NCBI GenBank assembly: GCA_020054675.1
Contig: JAIHAL010000012.1
Location: forward strand, 1 to 50,299
Reading direction: 5' to 3'
Length of the DNA stretch: 50,299 nucleotides
DNA from: Oscillospiraceae bacterium
Lineage (GTDB): Bacteria > Bacillota > Clostridia > Oscillospirales > Ruminococcaceae
Shown: positions 1-7,600 of the stretch, one piece after another
Position numbering within the stretch: position 1 is the first letter of the stretch
Layout: every line of letters starts with the position of its first letter
Made by a program: the position numbers and the translations under genes
The notes under the pieces: generated by a model
What the model was told of the DNA's origin: nothing
The model's database searches: none
Seen by the model: only the letters and a program-made list of their open reading frames with translations

Positions 1-48
1 CGGCTGTTAACCGCAGGGTCGTTGGTTCGAGTCCAACTTGGGGAGCCA
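1..48 (+). tRNA. tRNA-Asn (GTT anticodon), 3' part only
   Basis: The window opens inside the anticodon stem. CTGTTAA carries a GTT anticodon, followed by the T-arm signature GGTTCGAGTCC and an acceptor strand ending in GGGGAG plus an encoded CCA (46-48). This matches bacterial tRNA-Asn. The 5' half lies outside the window. A terminator follows within a few bases, so this is the last RNA of its transcript. Confidence 0.9.
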
Positions 49-52
49 TTTA

Positions 53-89
53 AAAAAACTCCCGAATCATAAAAGATTCGGGAGTTTTT
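53..89 (+). terminator. Intrinsic terminator after tRNA-Asn
   Basis: A stem pairs AACTCCCGAATC with GATTCGGGAGTT around a short A-rich loop and runs into a T stretch. It lies directly behind the tRNA CCA end. Confidence 0.85.
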
Positions 90-115
90 GCTGTGGGAAT
101 AAGCATATAAAATGC

Positions 116-143
116 TTGTTTTTAAAAAAGGATATGGTATAAT
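116..143 (+). promoter_or_regulatory. Putative sigma-A promoter for the MNT/HEPN pair
   Basis: TTGTTT (116-121) and a consensus TATAAT (138-143) are separated by 16 bases, about 30 bases before the first gene's start. Confidence 0.6.
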
Positions 144-173
144 ATAGATAAAAAAATAGGGCGGGTGAATGCA

Positions 174-530
174 ATGTATGTTTTTCCGAAAAGATGCGAG
201 GGAGCGGAAGAATTGAAATATATCTTCCCTTCTATGCAAAGGGATGTCCAAAGCTTGATTGAAACTGCAAAAAAAATTGATAAAATTAAAAGGATTATTG
301 TTTTCGGAAGCGCTGTTACTATGAACTGTGGAATCGGAAGCGATTTGGATTTTGCAGTAGATGCTCCTGATGTGCATGATGAGGATGAATTTTTGGAAAT
401 CGTGCGCCCGCTCCGACGCGCTGTACGTGCAGAAACGGATATTATCCATTACAACAGCATACGCAATCAATTATTGATGAATGAGATAAATTCAAAGGGG
501 GTTGATGTCTATGTCAACAGGAATTTCTGA
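174..530 (+). CDS. MNT-type nucleotidyltransferase domain protein
   Basis: A small protein of about 118 residues with the minimal nucleotidyltransferase fold. The pattern VFGSAVTMN...GSDLDFAV is the GS-x(n)-DxD signature of the MNT family, which binds NTP and metal. ATG at 174 is preferred over GTG at 165 because the GGGCGGG run ends 8 bases before the ATG. The 3' end overlaps the start of a HEPN-domain gene, the classic two-gene arrangement in which an MNT antitoxin can AMPylate and silence a HEPN RNase toxin. Many HEPN/MNT pairs have no tested activity, so the toxin-antitoxin role is an inference from family and context. It could also be a regulatory nucleotidyltransferase pair. Confidence 0.75.
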   Translation: MYVFPKRCEGAEELKYIFPSMQRDVQSLIETAKKIDKIKRIIVFGSAVTMNCGIGSDLDFAVDAPDVHDEDEFLEIVRPLRRAVRAETDIIHYNSIRNQLLMNEINSKGVDVYVNRNF

Positions 531-930
531 TTTAATCAGGCTTGGCGAATATGACTATATGGCCTGCAAAGCAATGGAGCAATATTTCCCCGATGAATTT
601 GCAATAAGAACGGCAACTTATCATTTGCAGCAGGCAATTGAAAAAATGCTGAAAGCTATTATTCTTTTTAGAGGAGGATATCCTCCGTTTACGCATGATA
701 TTGAAAGGCTTGCAGAAAATTGCAGAAAGTTAGGGGAAACATTTTCGGATAACATGGATATGATTGCAGATACTTTGACATTGTGGGAATCAAAAAGCAG
801 ATATGACCCTTTTATATCGTTTTCCGCTGCAAAATATGAAAAGGCCAAAAGCCTTTATGATGAAATATATAAGAAAATAATGATGCAAATACAACCGGTT
901 ATTGAAAAAAATGAGGAACAAACTTTTTAA
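511..930 (+). CDS. HEPN domain-containing protein
   Basis: About 139 residues, predicted all-helical, with the HEPN signature YHLQQAIEKMLKAIIL near the N-terminus, then RGGYPPFTHDIERLAE and a C-terminal helix YEKAKSLYDEIYKKI. ATG 511 is chosen because AAGGGGG ends 9 bases upstream; ATG 505 and TTG 502 are in frame but too close to that site. The start overlaps the MNT gene by 20 bases, indicating coupled translation. I do not see the RNxxxH active-site motif of well-studied HEPN toxins; the nearest Arg-His pair has seven residues between. RNase activity is therefore uncertain. The gene ends just before a strong terminator, so the operon is two genes. Confidence 0.75.
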   Translation: MSTGISDLIRLGEYDYMACKAMEQYFPDEFAIRTATYHLQQAIEKMLKAIILFRGGYPPFTHDIERLAENCRKLGETFSDNMDMIADTLTLWESKSRYDPFISFSAAKYEKAKSLYDEIYKKIMMQIQPVIEKNEEQTF

Positions 931-948
931 AACAAGAGAATAAAAATT

Positions 949-988
949 CAACAAGTCTGAACTTTTAAATGTTCGGGCTTGTTGTTTT
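949..988 (+). terminator. Intrinsic terminator after the MNT/HEPN operon
   Basis: CAACAAGTCTGAAC pairs with GTTCGGGCTTGTTG with one G-U pair, and TTTT follows. Confidence 0.85.
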
Positions 989-1044
989 AAAGCATAAACC
1001 TATGAAATTTGCGAAAAATAGTTTTTAAAACTTTTATTAAAAAC

Positions 1045-1073
1045 TTGCTTTTCGCATGGCTCTATGATAAAAT
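1045..1073 (+). promoter_or_regulatory. Putative promoter of amino acid ABC operon 1
   Basis: TTGCTT (1045-1050) and TAAAAT (1068-1073) lie 17 bases apart, about 40 bases before the binding-protein gene. Confidence 0.55.
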
Positions 1074-1111
1074 ACTAATGTTATATTGATGAATTTTGGG
1101 GGATTTTTATT

Positions 1112-1945
1112 ATGAAAAAAATAAAAAGGATTCTTGCCGCACTTGCAGCAGGAGCGCTTTGTGTTGCAGCACTCTCTTCTTGCGGACAAAGCGGAAGAAC
1201 GCTTGACGATATTAAAAAATCAGGAAAAATCGTAATGTACACCAATGCCGCTTTCGCTCCGTTTGAATACAAGGAGGGCGAAAAAGTGGTTGGCGTGGAT
1301 GTCGATATTGCCAATGAAATAGCTAAGGATTTGGGCGTGGAGCTTGAAATAAAGGACGTTGAATTTTCAAGCGTGCTTGCCGCCATTCCGTCGGGCAAGG
1401 GCGACTTTGGAGCATCCGGCCTTTCGGTAACTCCTGAAAGGGAAAAGCAGATGGATTTTTCGATAAAATACGTAAAATCCGTACAGTATATAATTGTGCC
1501 GGAGGATGTTAAAGTGACCGTCTTTGAAGACCTTGCCGGAAAGAAAATAGGCGTGCAGACCGGAACTACCGGAGAAACGATAGTCAATGACGAAATAAAC
1601 GGGTATAAAGATGACAGCGGCAAGGAAGTCAAGGGCGTTTTGCAGGACTCCGGCGCTTCTTGCAGCGGATATTCAAGCGCTATGAATGCCGTACAGGACT
1701 TGCAGGCCGGAAGAATTGACGCTGTCGTAATCGACAAGCTGCCCGCAGAGGCTATTGTAGCAAAAAATACCGGCATAAAGTGCCTTGAACTTGTTTATGC
1801 TGACGGCTCCAAAACCGAAGAAGAATATGCTATTGCAGTAAGGAAAGGCAACAAGGAATTGCTTGACCAGATAAACAGCACTCTGCAAAGGCTGATTGAC
1901 GAGGGCAAAATCGACGAGTTCCTTGTAAACCATGTGGCAAAGTAA
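1112..1945 (+). CDS. Amino acid ABC transporter substrate-binding lipoprotein
   Basis: A 277-residue periplasmic-binding-type protein of the polar amino acid family (SBP_bac_3). The N-terminus is a lipoprotein signal peptide: KK/KR basic stretch, Ala-rich hydrophobic core, lipobox LSSC with the lipidated Cys at residue 24. The mature part has family motifs, including AAFAPFEYKEG near the N-terminus, FDxDxA-like VGVDVDIANEIAKDLGV, and SVTPEREKQMDFS. It would be anchored outside the membrane and deliver an amino acid to the permease encoded next. The ligand cannot be read from sequence. The gene has its own promoter, and a terminator-like hairpin separates it from the permease, consistent with over-expression of the binding protein. 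Confidence 0.9.
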   Translation: MKKIKRILAALAAGALCVAALSSCGQSGRTLDDIKKSGKIVMYTNAAFAPFEYKEGEKVVGVDVDIANEIAKDLGVELEIKDVEFSSVLAAIPSGKGDFGASGLSVTPEREKQMDFSIKYVKSVQYIIVPEDVKVTVFEDLAGKKIGVQTGTTGETIVNDEINGYKDDSGKEVKGVLQDSGASCSGYSSAMNAVQDLQAGRIDAVVIDKLPAEAIVAKNTGIKCLELVYADGSKTEEEYAIAVRKGNKELLDQINSTLQRLIDEGKIDEFLVNHVAK

Positions 1946-1964
1946 AATTTTTGCGGCGTTTCTT

Positions 1965-1998
1965 AAAGTGGGGATATGACCTTATCCTCACTTTTTTT
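1965..1998 (+). terminator. Internal terminator/attenuator between binding protein and permease
   Basis: AAAGTGGGGATA pairs with TATCCTCACTTT (one G-U) around a 6-base loop and is followed by a T run. It sits within the operon, so partial read-through would lower permease and ATPase relative to the binding protein. Confidence 0.75.
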
Positions 1999-2027
1999 AA
2001 GCAAATATTTTTGAAAGGCTGAAAAAA

Positions 2028-2741
2028 ATGTTTGAACTTAAAATTTTTACCGCAAGCTTTATTGCGGATAAGTTTGTGCAGACTTTTATCGAAGAGGACA
2101 GGTGGAAAACCTTTGCAAGCGGACTGGGAGTTACGCTTCTTATAACCTTTTTTGCCGCGATATTGGGAATTATTATCGGAATGACCGTTGCGGTCGGAAA
2201 AGTCTGGTGCTATCAGAGCGGCAGGCTGAAAATTCTCGACAGGATTTTTGACGTCTACCTGACCGTTATAAGGGGAACTCCAACCCTTGTGCAGCTGCTT
2301 ATAATGTATTTTATAATACTTAAATCCGTGGACAACGGAATCATAATAGCCATACTTGCTTTTGGAATAAATTCCGGAGCTTATGTTGCTGAAATAGTGC
2401 GCGGCGGAATACTTGGAATCGACAAGGGACAGATGGAGGCGGGACGTTCGCTTGGACTTTCAGCATGGACAACCATGAGGAAAATCATTCTTCCTCAGGC
2501 GATAAAGAACATACTTCCCGCACTGGGCAACGAATTTATAACTTTGCTTAAAGAAACTTCCGTTGTGGGATATATAGCGATAACGGACCTTACCAAAGCC
2601 GCGGTTGCCGTTCAGGCAAGGACGTATGACGCAATGTTCCCGCTTGTTTCAATTGCGCTTATTTATCTTTTGCTCGTTACGGTTATGACTTGGCTGCAAA
2701 GAAAGGTTGAAAGGAGGCTCGCAAAAAGTGATAGACGTTAA
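2028..2741 (+). CDS. Amino acid ABC transporter permease (HisM/GlnP family)
   Basis: A 237-residue inner-membrane permease with about five hydrophobic segments. The cytoplasmic coupling loop shows the family pattern [18 protein letters not shown] followed by [10 protein letters not shown], the EAA-like motif that docks on the ATPase. It works with the upstream binding protein and the downstream ATPase to import an amino acid. The N-terminus is longer than in many relatives, with a segment of about 30 residues before the first membrane helix. Its last 14 bases overlap the ATPase gene. Confidence 0.9.
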   Translation: MFELKIFTASFIADKFVQTFIEEDRWKTFASGLGVTLLITFFAAILGIIIGMTVAVGKVWCYQSGRLKILDRIFDVYLTVIRGTPTLVQLLIMYFIILKSVDNGIIIAILAFGINSGAYVAEIVRGGILGIDKGQMEAGRSLGLSAWTTMRKIILPQAIKNILPALGNEFITLLKETSVVGYIAITDLTKAAVAVQARTYDAMFPLVSIALIYLLLVTVMTWLQRKVERRLAKSDRR

Positions 2742-3450
2742 AAATCTTGAAAAAAAATACGGAGAAAACATTGTTCTGAAAAACATTTCCGAAACCATAT
2801 GCAAAGGCGAGAAAGTCGTTATCGTCGGGCCGTCCGGTTCAGGCAAGTCGACGTTTTTAAGATGCCTTAACCTTCTTGAAGTTCCAACCGGCGGAGAGAT
2901 TTGGTTTGAAGGGAACCTTATCAACAGCAGGGAGTGCAACATTGACGCCATAAGAATGAAAATGGGAATGGTTTTTCAGCATTTTAACCTTTTCCCGCAT
3001 CTTACCGTAATGGAAAACATCACGCTTGCGCCGGTGCATTTAAAGCTTCAAACAAAAGCGGAGGCTGAGGAAAACGCAAGGCGGCTGCTTTCGCTCATAG
3101 GGCTTTCAGACAAAGCGCAAGCCTATCCGCAGATGCTTTCAGGCGGGCAAAAACAAAGGATTGCCATAGTCCGCGCGCTTGCAATGAATCCCGATGTAAT
3201 GCTTTTTGACGAGCCGACATCCGCCCTTGACCCGGAAATGGTCGGAGAAGTGCTTGAGCTTATGAAAAATCTTGCCAAGCAGGGAATGACAATGGTCGTT
3301 GTCACCCACGAAATGAGCTTTGCAAGGGAAGTTGCCACAAGGGTGCTCTTTATGGACGAGGGCGAAATAAAAGAACAGGCTCCGCCGTCGGAATTTTTTA
3401 CAAATCCAAAGCATCCAAGGCTTAAGGATTTTCTTTCAAAGGTGCTTTAA
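2728..3450 (+). CDS. Amino acid ABC transporter ATP-binding protein (GlnQ family)
   Basis: A 240-residue ABC ATPase powering the import system. Visible motifs are Walker [11 protein letters not shown]-loop [10 protein letters not shown], signature LSGGQKQR, Walker [13 protein letters not shown] and the switch histidine in [16 protein letters not shown] 2728 is chosen as start because AGGAGG lies 10 bases upstream inside the permease gene and the product then begins [12 protein letters not shown], as in relatives; an in-frame TTG at 2707 has no such site. It is the third gene of the operon, overlapping the permease. Confidence 0.92.
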   Translation: MIDVKNLEKKYGENIVLKNISETICKGEKVVIVGPSGSGKSTFLRCLNLLEVPTGGEIWFEGNLINSRECNIDAIRMKMGMVFQHFNLFPHLTVMENITLAPVHLKLQTKAEAEENARRLLSLIGLSDKAQAYPQMLSGGQKQRIAIVRALAMNPDVMLFDEPTSALDPEMVGEVLELMKNLAKQGMTMVVVTHEMSFAREVATRVLFMDEGEIKEQAPPSEFFTNPKHPRLKDFLSKVL

Positions 3451-3457
3451 ACTTGTC

Positions 3458-3486
3458 TTGCCGCCGCTAATCAAAAGTGATATAAT
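3458..3486 (+). promoter_or_regulatory. Putative promoter of the COG3581-like gene
   Basis: TTGCCG (3458-3463) and TATAAT (3481-3486) with 17-base spacing, 60 bases before the start codon. Confidence 0.6.
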
Positions 3487-3547
3487 ATATTGTGTCATAT
3501 TTTTGTCAAACAGCGTTTGCCGTTTTAAATAGAGAAAGGATTTTGGT

Positions 3548-4813
3548 ATGGCTGAACTTGTTTACGATGAAAAAGGGCGGCTTCTTTTTACCGAAGAAAT
3601 GCGCAGGGAATATACGATTTTAATTCCTATGATGCTGCCCATACATTTTACGCTTTTAAGCAGGATTTTCAACACCCATGGCTATAAGGTGGAGCTTTTG
3701 AGGACAACGCACAGGGGAATCGTTGACGAGGGGCTTCAAAACGTGCACAACGATACCTGCTATCCGGCGCTGCTTGTAATAGGACAGCTTATAGATGCGC
3801 TTAAATCGGGCAAATACGATATAAACAAAACCGCGCTTATGATTACCCAAACCGGTGGCGGATGCAGGGCATCAAACTACATCCATCTCCTTCGCAAGGC
3901 TCTTAAAAAGAACGGCTTTGAGCATGTGCCGGTGGTATCACTTAATCTTTCCGGAATGGAAAAAAATCCGGGATTTAAACTTACAGTAAAACTTATGTAC
4001 CAGCTTGTCGCCGCCGTTTGCTATGCGGATGTTCTTATGTGGCTTGCAAATCAGGTAAGGCCTTATGAAATAAACAAAGGCCAGACCGATGAGCTTGTGG
4101 ACAAATGGGTTGAAAAGCTTATAAAATCCAAAATAGGCATAAGGGACTTTGATGCAAAGGTAAACCGGATTGTAAAGGATTTTGAAGCGATACCGGTAAA
4201 CATAGTTCCCAAAATAAAAGTGGGGATAGTAGGGGAAATTTACATCAAGTATGCTCCCCTCGGCAACAACTGCCTTGAAGAATTCTTGCAGAGCGAGGGC
4301 GTTGAAGTCGTTGTGCCGGGACTTTTGGATTTTATCCTCTTTATGTGCGACCATCACATAGTCGACACGCAGATTTATCATGTAAGGTACAAAAAATTTG
4401 TTGCATCCGCAGTCCTTAAAAAATTCCTTTTAAGAATGCAGAACAAAATAATAAAGGGAATCGAGGGCAGCAGGTTTAATCCTCCGCAGCATTTTGAAAA
4501 GACAAAGTCCCTTGTAAAGGGATATCTTTCAACCGCAAACAAAATGGGCGAGGGCTGGCTGCTTACCGCGGAAATGCTGGAGCTTATACATTCCGGAGTG
4601 GAAAACATCATATGCGCGCAGCCTTTCGGATGCCTGCCTAACCACATCGTCGGAAAGGGCATGATAAGGCGCATAAGGCAGACGCATCCAGAGGCAAACA
4701 TAGTTGCAATAGACTATGACCCCGGAGCTACAAGGGTAAATCAGGAAAACAGGATAAAGCTTATGCTTTCAACTGCAAGGGAAAATTTAAAAAGGAAAAA
4801 CGAAAAGGCTTAA
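3548..4813 (+). CDS. 2-hydroxyacyl-CoA dehydratase-related protein (COG3581-like)
   Basis: A 421-residue protein resembling the dehydratase-like part of the large 'CoA-substrate-specific enzyme activase' proteins (DUF2229/COG3581). Candidate iron-sulfur ligands are Cys71 in NDTCYPA, Cys106 in GGGCRAS and Cys362 in QPFGCLPNH. Other recognisable blocks are EIYIKYAPLGNNCLEEF and IDYDPGATRVNQENR near the C-terminus. In many Firmicutes this part is fused or adjacent to an ASKHA-type ATPase activase (COG1924) and a COG3580 partner; neither is present here, so it is an orphan component. Function is unknown; family members are usually assumed to carry out or support radical or ATP-driven redox chemistry. 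An AGAAAGGA site precedes the ATG. It is monocistronic and convergent with the FtsA-like gene. Confidence 0.8.
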   Translation: MAELVYDEKGRLLFTEEMRREYTILIPMMLPIHFTLLSRIFNTHGYKVELLRTTHRGIVDEGLQNVHNDTCYPALLVIGQLIDALKSGKYDINKTALMITQTGGGCRASNYIHLLRKALKKNGFEHVPVVSLNLSGMEKNPGFKLTVKLMYQLVAAVCYADVLMWLANQVRPYEINKGQTDELVDKWVEKLIKSKIGIRDFDAKVNRIVKDFEAIPVNIVPKIKVGIVGEIYIKYAPLGNNCLEEFLQSEGVEVVVPGLLDFILFMCDHHIVDTQIYHVRYKKFVASAVLKKFLLRMQNKIIKGIEGSRFNPPQHFEKTKSLVKGYLSTANKMGEGWLLTAEMLELIHSGVENIICAQPFGCLPNHIVGKGMIRRIRQTHPEANIVAIDYDPGATRVNQENRIKLMLSTARENLKRKNEKA

Positions 4814-4834
4814 AGCGTTTGCTTTAAGCCTTTT
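4803..4834. terminator. Bidirectional terminator shared by two convergent genes
   Basis: A perfect 14-bp inverted repeat (AAAAGGCTTAAAGC, loop GTTT, then its complement) gives A runs and T runs on both sides, so it can terminate transcription from either strand. It contains the stop codons of both flanking genes: TAA at 4811-4813 on plus, and TAA at 4826-4824 on minus. Confidence 0.9.
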
Positions 4835-7001
4835 CCCATTCAATTACGGCAACATCTCCGTCTTGCAGGATGTCGGTATAATTTGCAACCCTGCCGTTTA
4901 GGGTGAGTATTATGTTCCCGGTTCCCTGAGGCCTTGAAGTGTCAAGGTTTGCAAGGGCGGTAAGCTCCAAGAACAAGTTGGGGGAGCCGTCCTCATGAGG
5001 TTCAAGCTCTATATATCTGCCGTTAAGCCGAACCCGTATTCCCGGTTTCCTTGTCTGTTTTGGAGGTTCCGGTTTTGGAGGTGGATTTTCCGCTTTCGGC
5101 TCTTCTTTTGGCGGGGCGGGGATTTCATTCTGCTCCTCTATTTTCGGAGGGGCCTGCAAAGCAGGCTGTGAAGACGGCGCGGGCTCAATGATTTCCTCGA
5201 CCGTCAGCATATCGCCATCCCTTAATATATAGTCCGCTGAAAGCTTCAATTTGCCTTTATAAAAGCGCATATTGCTCATGTCAAACGGCATGGAAAGAAT
5301 CAAATCGCCAAGGGTTGATACGGTTTTGATTTCAACCTTGTCAAAGTTTTGAATCTTATAGCCTCCCTCGGCTCTTGTGCCGTTTATATAGGCAATTTTT
5401 CCGAATTTATAGTCTATGCCGGATATGCAGACGTTTTTGGGACCTTCCCCGCCGGTGAGCTCCGACACGGTGATTTCGGCATTTTTGCCGTTTTTTGCAG
5501 GGATTATGGTCACGTTGTCGCCCTGCGAAATGGGAGTATTTATGTTTGCCGGAGAATCGTTTACTGTTATTACAGCCGGAGTTGCCGGTTCTCCGTTTAC
5601 CGTCTTAGGCTCCCCGTTTAAGGTGAATGTAAGGTTCCTGCCTGTCCTTCCGATTATATTTGAGGATTTGTATCCCGCTATCGTCAAAAGGTCAAGCACG
5701 GTCAGGGATTTTGTATTGAATATCCTTATTTTCTTTTTGTTAAGCGTTACAATGGAGAAATCATAGCCTTGCTGTGTGGCGGCTGTTACGGCAATTCCAA
5801 GCGGAGTTACATATTCGGGCCCGTTTAAATTGAAATCGCCCGTTATGATGTTTTTAAGGAAATTATGCCCGCCGACCGCAACACGGTTTTCCGGAATCGA
5901 AAGCTTTTGCGAAACTGCCTGTGAAAGGCCGGGAATTTTGCTCCCTCCGCCGACAAGGAATACCGCCGCGGGGGCTTCTCCATTCACTTCGACTATATTT
6001 GCCGATATGGTTTCCGCAAGCATGTCAAGTGCCGGATAAAGGGACTTGAAAAATTCATCCCTTGAAACGCTGTGCTCAAACCCGAGGATGTCCTTATATG
6101 AAATTTCTTCCGAATTTGCGGCAAGCTTCATGTTTTCGGCGGTTTCAAAATCCACAAGGTAGCGTTTTATTATTTCCTCGGTAATTTCATCGCCCGCAAC
6201 CGTTGCCATTGCATAGGCCACAATGCTTCCGTTTTTGGAAATGGCAATATCGGATGTTCCGGCGCCGATATCGACAAGGGCAATGTTTATAAGTCTTACT
6301 TCAGGCGGGATTATTATGTTCATTGCGGCAATAGGCTCAAGGGTAAGGCTTGCAACCTCAAGCTTATTTTTTTCCATTACTGCGTAAAGGCTTTCAACGA
6401 CAATGCTCGGCAGGAATGCGGCAATCATATCTACCGCCGCGGTTTTGCCTTTATGTCCCACAAAGCTTTTTATCGGATAGTCGTCAAGATAATAATTTAC
6501 AATGCTGTGTCCGACGCAATAAAAGGAAACAGGTTTTCCTTTTTGCGCCTCATCAAGCTGGGCTTGGGCCTGCGAAACGGCTTCAAGCTCAAAGCTGCGC
6601 ACCATTTCCTCGGTAATGGAATCCTTTCCCTCGACGTCTATCTCAACTCTTACATGCTGGGTTTTGAGAGCGCGTCCCGCCGCCGCTATCGAAACGTGCG
6701 AAAGCTTTATGCCAAGGCGCTCTTCAAGCTCGTCCTTGACGCTTTTTACAACCTTTGCAACCTCGTCTATATCTTCAATCTGGCCGTCGCGCATTGCCCT
6801 TTTGGTATGCGCCTTTACCGCAACGTCAACAATCTCAAAGGTATCGCCCTTCTTTTGCCCGACTATGCCGACTATTGTCCTTGTGCCTATGTCAAGCGCA
6901 AAAACAAGTTCGCCCTGTTTGGCTTTTGAATGGCGTTTTTCACCCGAGGATTTTTCCTTGCCCGCGTTTTTTTTCGCCGTATTTGAACCCTGTCTGCCCA
7001 T
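4824..7001 (-). CDS. FtsA/actin-like ATPase protein with a C-terminal beta-grasp-like extension
   Basis: A 725-residue protein, much longer than classical FtsA (about 420). Residues 1-30 are a charged, low-complexity leader. Residues 31-410 form an FtsA-type actin fold: phosphate-1 loop FALDIGTRTIVGIVG (34-48), an inserted 1C-like subdomain (about 115-200), phosphate-2 loop ALVDIGAGTSDIAIS (241-255) and adenosine motif VFLVGGGSKIPGLS (347-360). Residues 415-725 are extra: short modules each ending in a QGDNVTII, RDGDMLTV or QDGDVAVI pattern, with a Pro/Glu/Lys-rich linker at about 607-653. No C-terminal amphipathic membrane helix is evident. AAGGAG precedes the ATG. It is probably a cell-division or envelope-associated actin relative, annotated elsewhere as 'cell division FtsA domain-containing protein'. 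The true role is unknown; it is not next to ftsZ. Confidence 0.8.
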   Translation of the reverse strand: MGRQGSNTAKKNAGKEKSSGEKRHSKAKQGELVFALDIGTRTIVGIVGQKKGDTFEIVDVAVKAHTKRAMRDGQIEDIDEVAKVVKSVKDELEERLGIKLSHVSIAAAGRALKTQHVRVEIDVEGKDSITEEMVRSFELEAVSQAQAQLDEAQKGKPVSFYCVGHSIVNYYLDDYPIKSFVGHKGKTAAVDMIAAFLPSIVVESLYAVMEKNKLEVASLTLEPIAAMNIIIPPEVRLINIALVDIGAGTSDIAISKNGSIVAYAMATVAGDEITEEIIKRYLVDFETAENMKLAANSEEISYKDILGFEHSVSRDEFFKSLYPALDMLAETISANIVEVNGEAPAAVFLVGGGSKIPGLSQAVSQKLSIPENRVAVGGHNFLKNIITGDFNLNGPEYVTPLGIAVTAATQQGYDFSIVTLNKKKIRIFNTKSLTVLDLLTIAGYKSSNIIGRTGRNLTFTLNGEPKTVNGEPATPAVITVNDSPANINTPISQGDNVTIIPAKNGKNAEITVSELTGGEGPKNVCISGIDYKFGKIAYINGTRAEGGYKIQNFDKVEIKTVSTLGDLILSMPFDMSNMRFYKGKLKLSADYILRDGDMLTVEEIIEPAPSSQPALQAPPKIEEQNEIPAPPKEEPKAENPPPKPEPPKQTRKPGIRVRLNGRYIELEPHEDGSPNLFLELTALANLDTSRPQGTGNIILTLNGRVANYTDILQDGDVAVIEWEKA

Positions 7002-7021
7002 GGCAAAACACTCCTTTAGAA

Positions 7022-7109
7022 GTTAGAGATTAGATGTTAGATGTTAGAGTTTTCTATTTCCGCATAAAAATCATTTTCTCATGCTGCCGGCATCTAACCT
7101 CTAACATCT
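7022..7109. repeat. TTAGATG-type direct and inverted repeats between aroK and the FtsA-like gene
   Basis: GTTAGAG and then TTAGATG in tandem (7022-7049) are mirrored by CATCTAACCTCTAACATCT (7091-7109), about 41 bases away, giving an inverted repeat with near-identical arms. The right arm abuts the aroK stop codon. It may act as a processing or termination structure or be a degenerate mobile-repeat remnant. Confidence 0.5.
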
Positions 7110-7600
7110 TATAAAAGTTTTTTTATTCTTTCAACAGCTTCTTGGATTGTGCAGTCGGCATCAACGGCAAAATCGGAATTTTTCAGGTAAATTTCCCTGC
7201 GTTTGAGATAAAGCTCCAAAAGCTGCTCCTTTGTGCTGTTTGCGGCAAGAGGACGGTTTTTGTCACCACGTATCCTCTTATAGCAAACCTCAAACGGAAC
7301 ATCAAGAAACACCACGGCTCCAAGTTCTTTTGCCGCCGCCGCCGTTTCGGGAATCGTCATTGCTCCGCCGCCCGTTGCGACAATTCCTCCGTTTTTGCCA
7401 ATCTTCGTTATATATTGCTTTTCAAGAGCCCTGAAATGCCCTTCGCCTTTTTGCGAAAAAATATCTGGTATGCTCATTTTTTCGCCGCGCACTATTTCCT
7501 CGTCAAGGTCGTAAAATGGGGACCCGAGTTCCTCTCCAAGAGCCTTGCCTATCGTGCTTTTTCCGCATCCCATAAAGCCGCACAAGAAAATGGTCTTCAT
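7109..7600 (-). CDS. aroK: Shikimate kinase
   Basis: A 163-residue P-loop kinase that phosphorylates shikimate at the 3-OH in chorismate biosynthesis in the cytoplasm. Walker A is GFMGCGKST at residues 8-16. The shikimate-binding DLDEEI follows at about 32-37, then GEGHFRALE and the ATGGGAM loop; the lid segment RIRGDKNRPL is present. The length is typical of monofunctional AroK. The start overlaps the aroE stop by 4 bases (ATGA type), indicating translational coupling in a fabD-aroE-aroK operon. Confidence 0.95.
   Translation of the reverse strand: MKTIFLCGFMGCGKSTIGKALGEELGSPFYDLDEEIVRGEKMSIPDIFSQKGEGHFRALEKQYITKIGKNGGIVATGGGAMTIPETAAAAKELGAVVFLDVPFEVCYKRIRGDKNRPLAANSTKEQLLELYLKRREIYLKNSDFAVDADCTIQEAVERIKKLL

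Noticed and set aside
1081..1776. Long open frame on the minus strand across the first binding-protein gene
   Set aside because: Pure antisense of a clear lipoprotein gene; no ribosome binding site and an unlikely Ser/Pro-rich composition.
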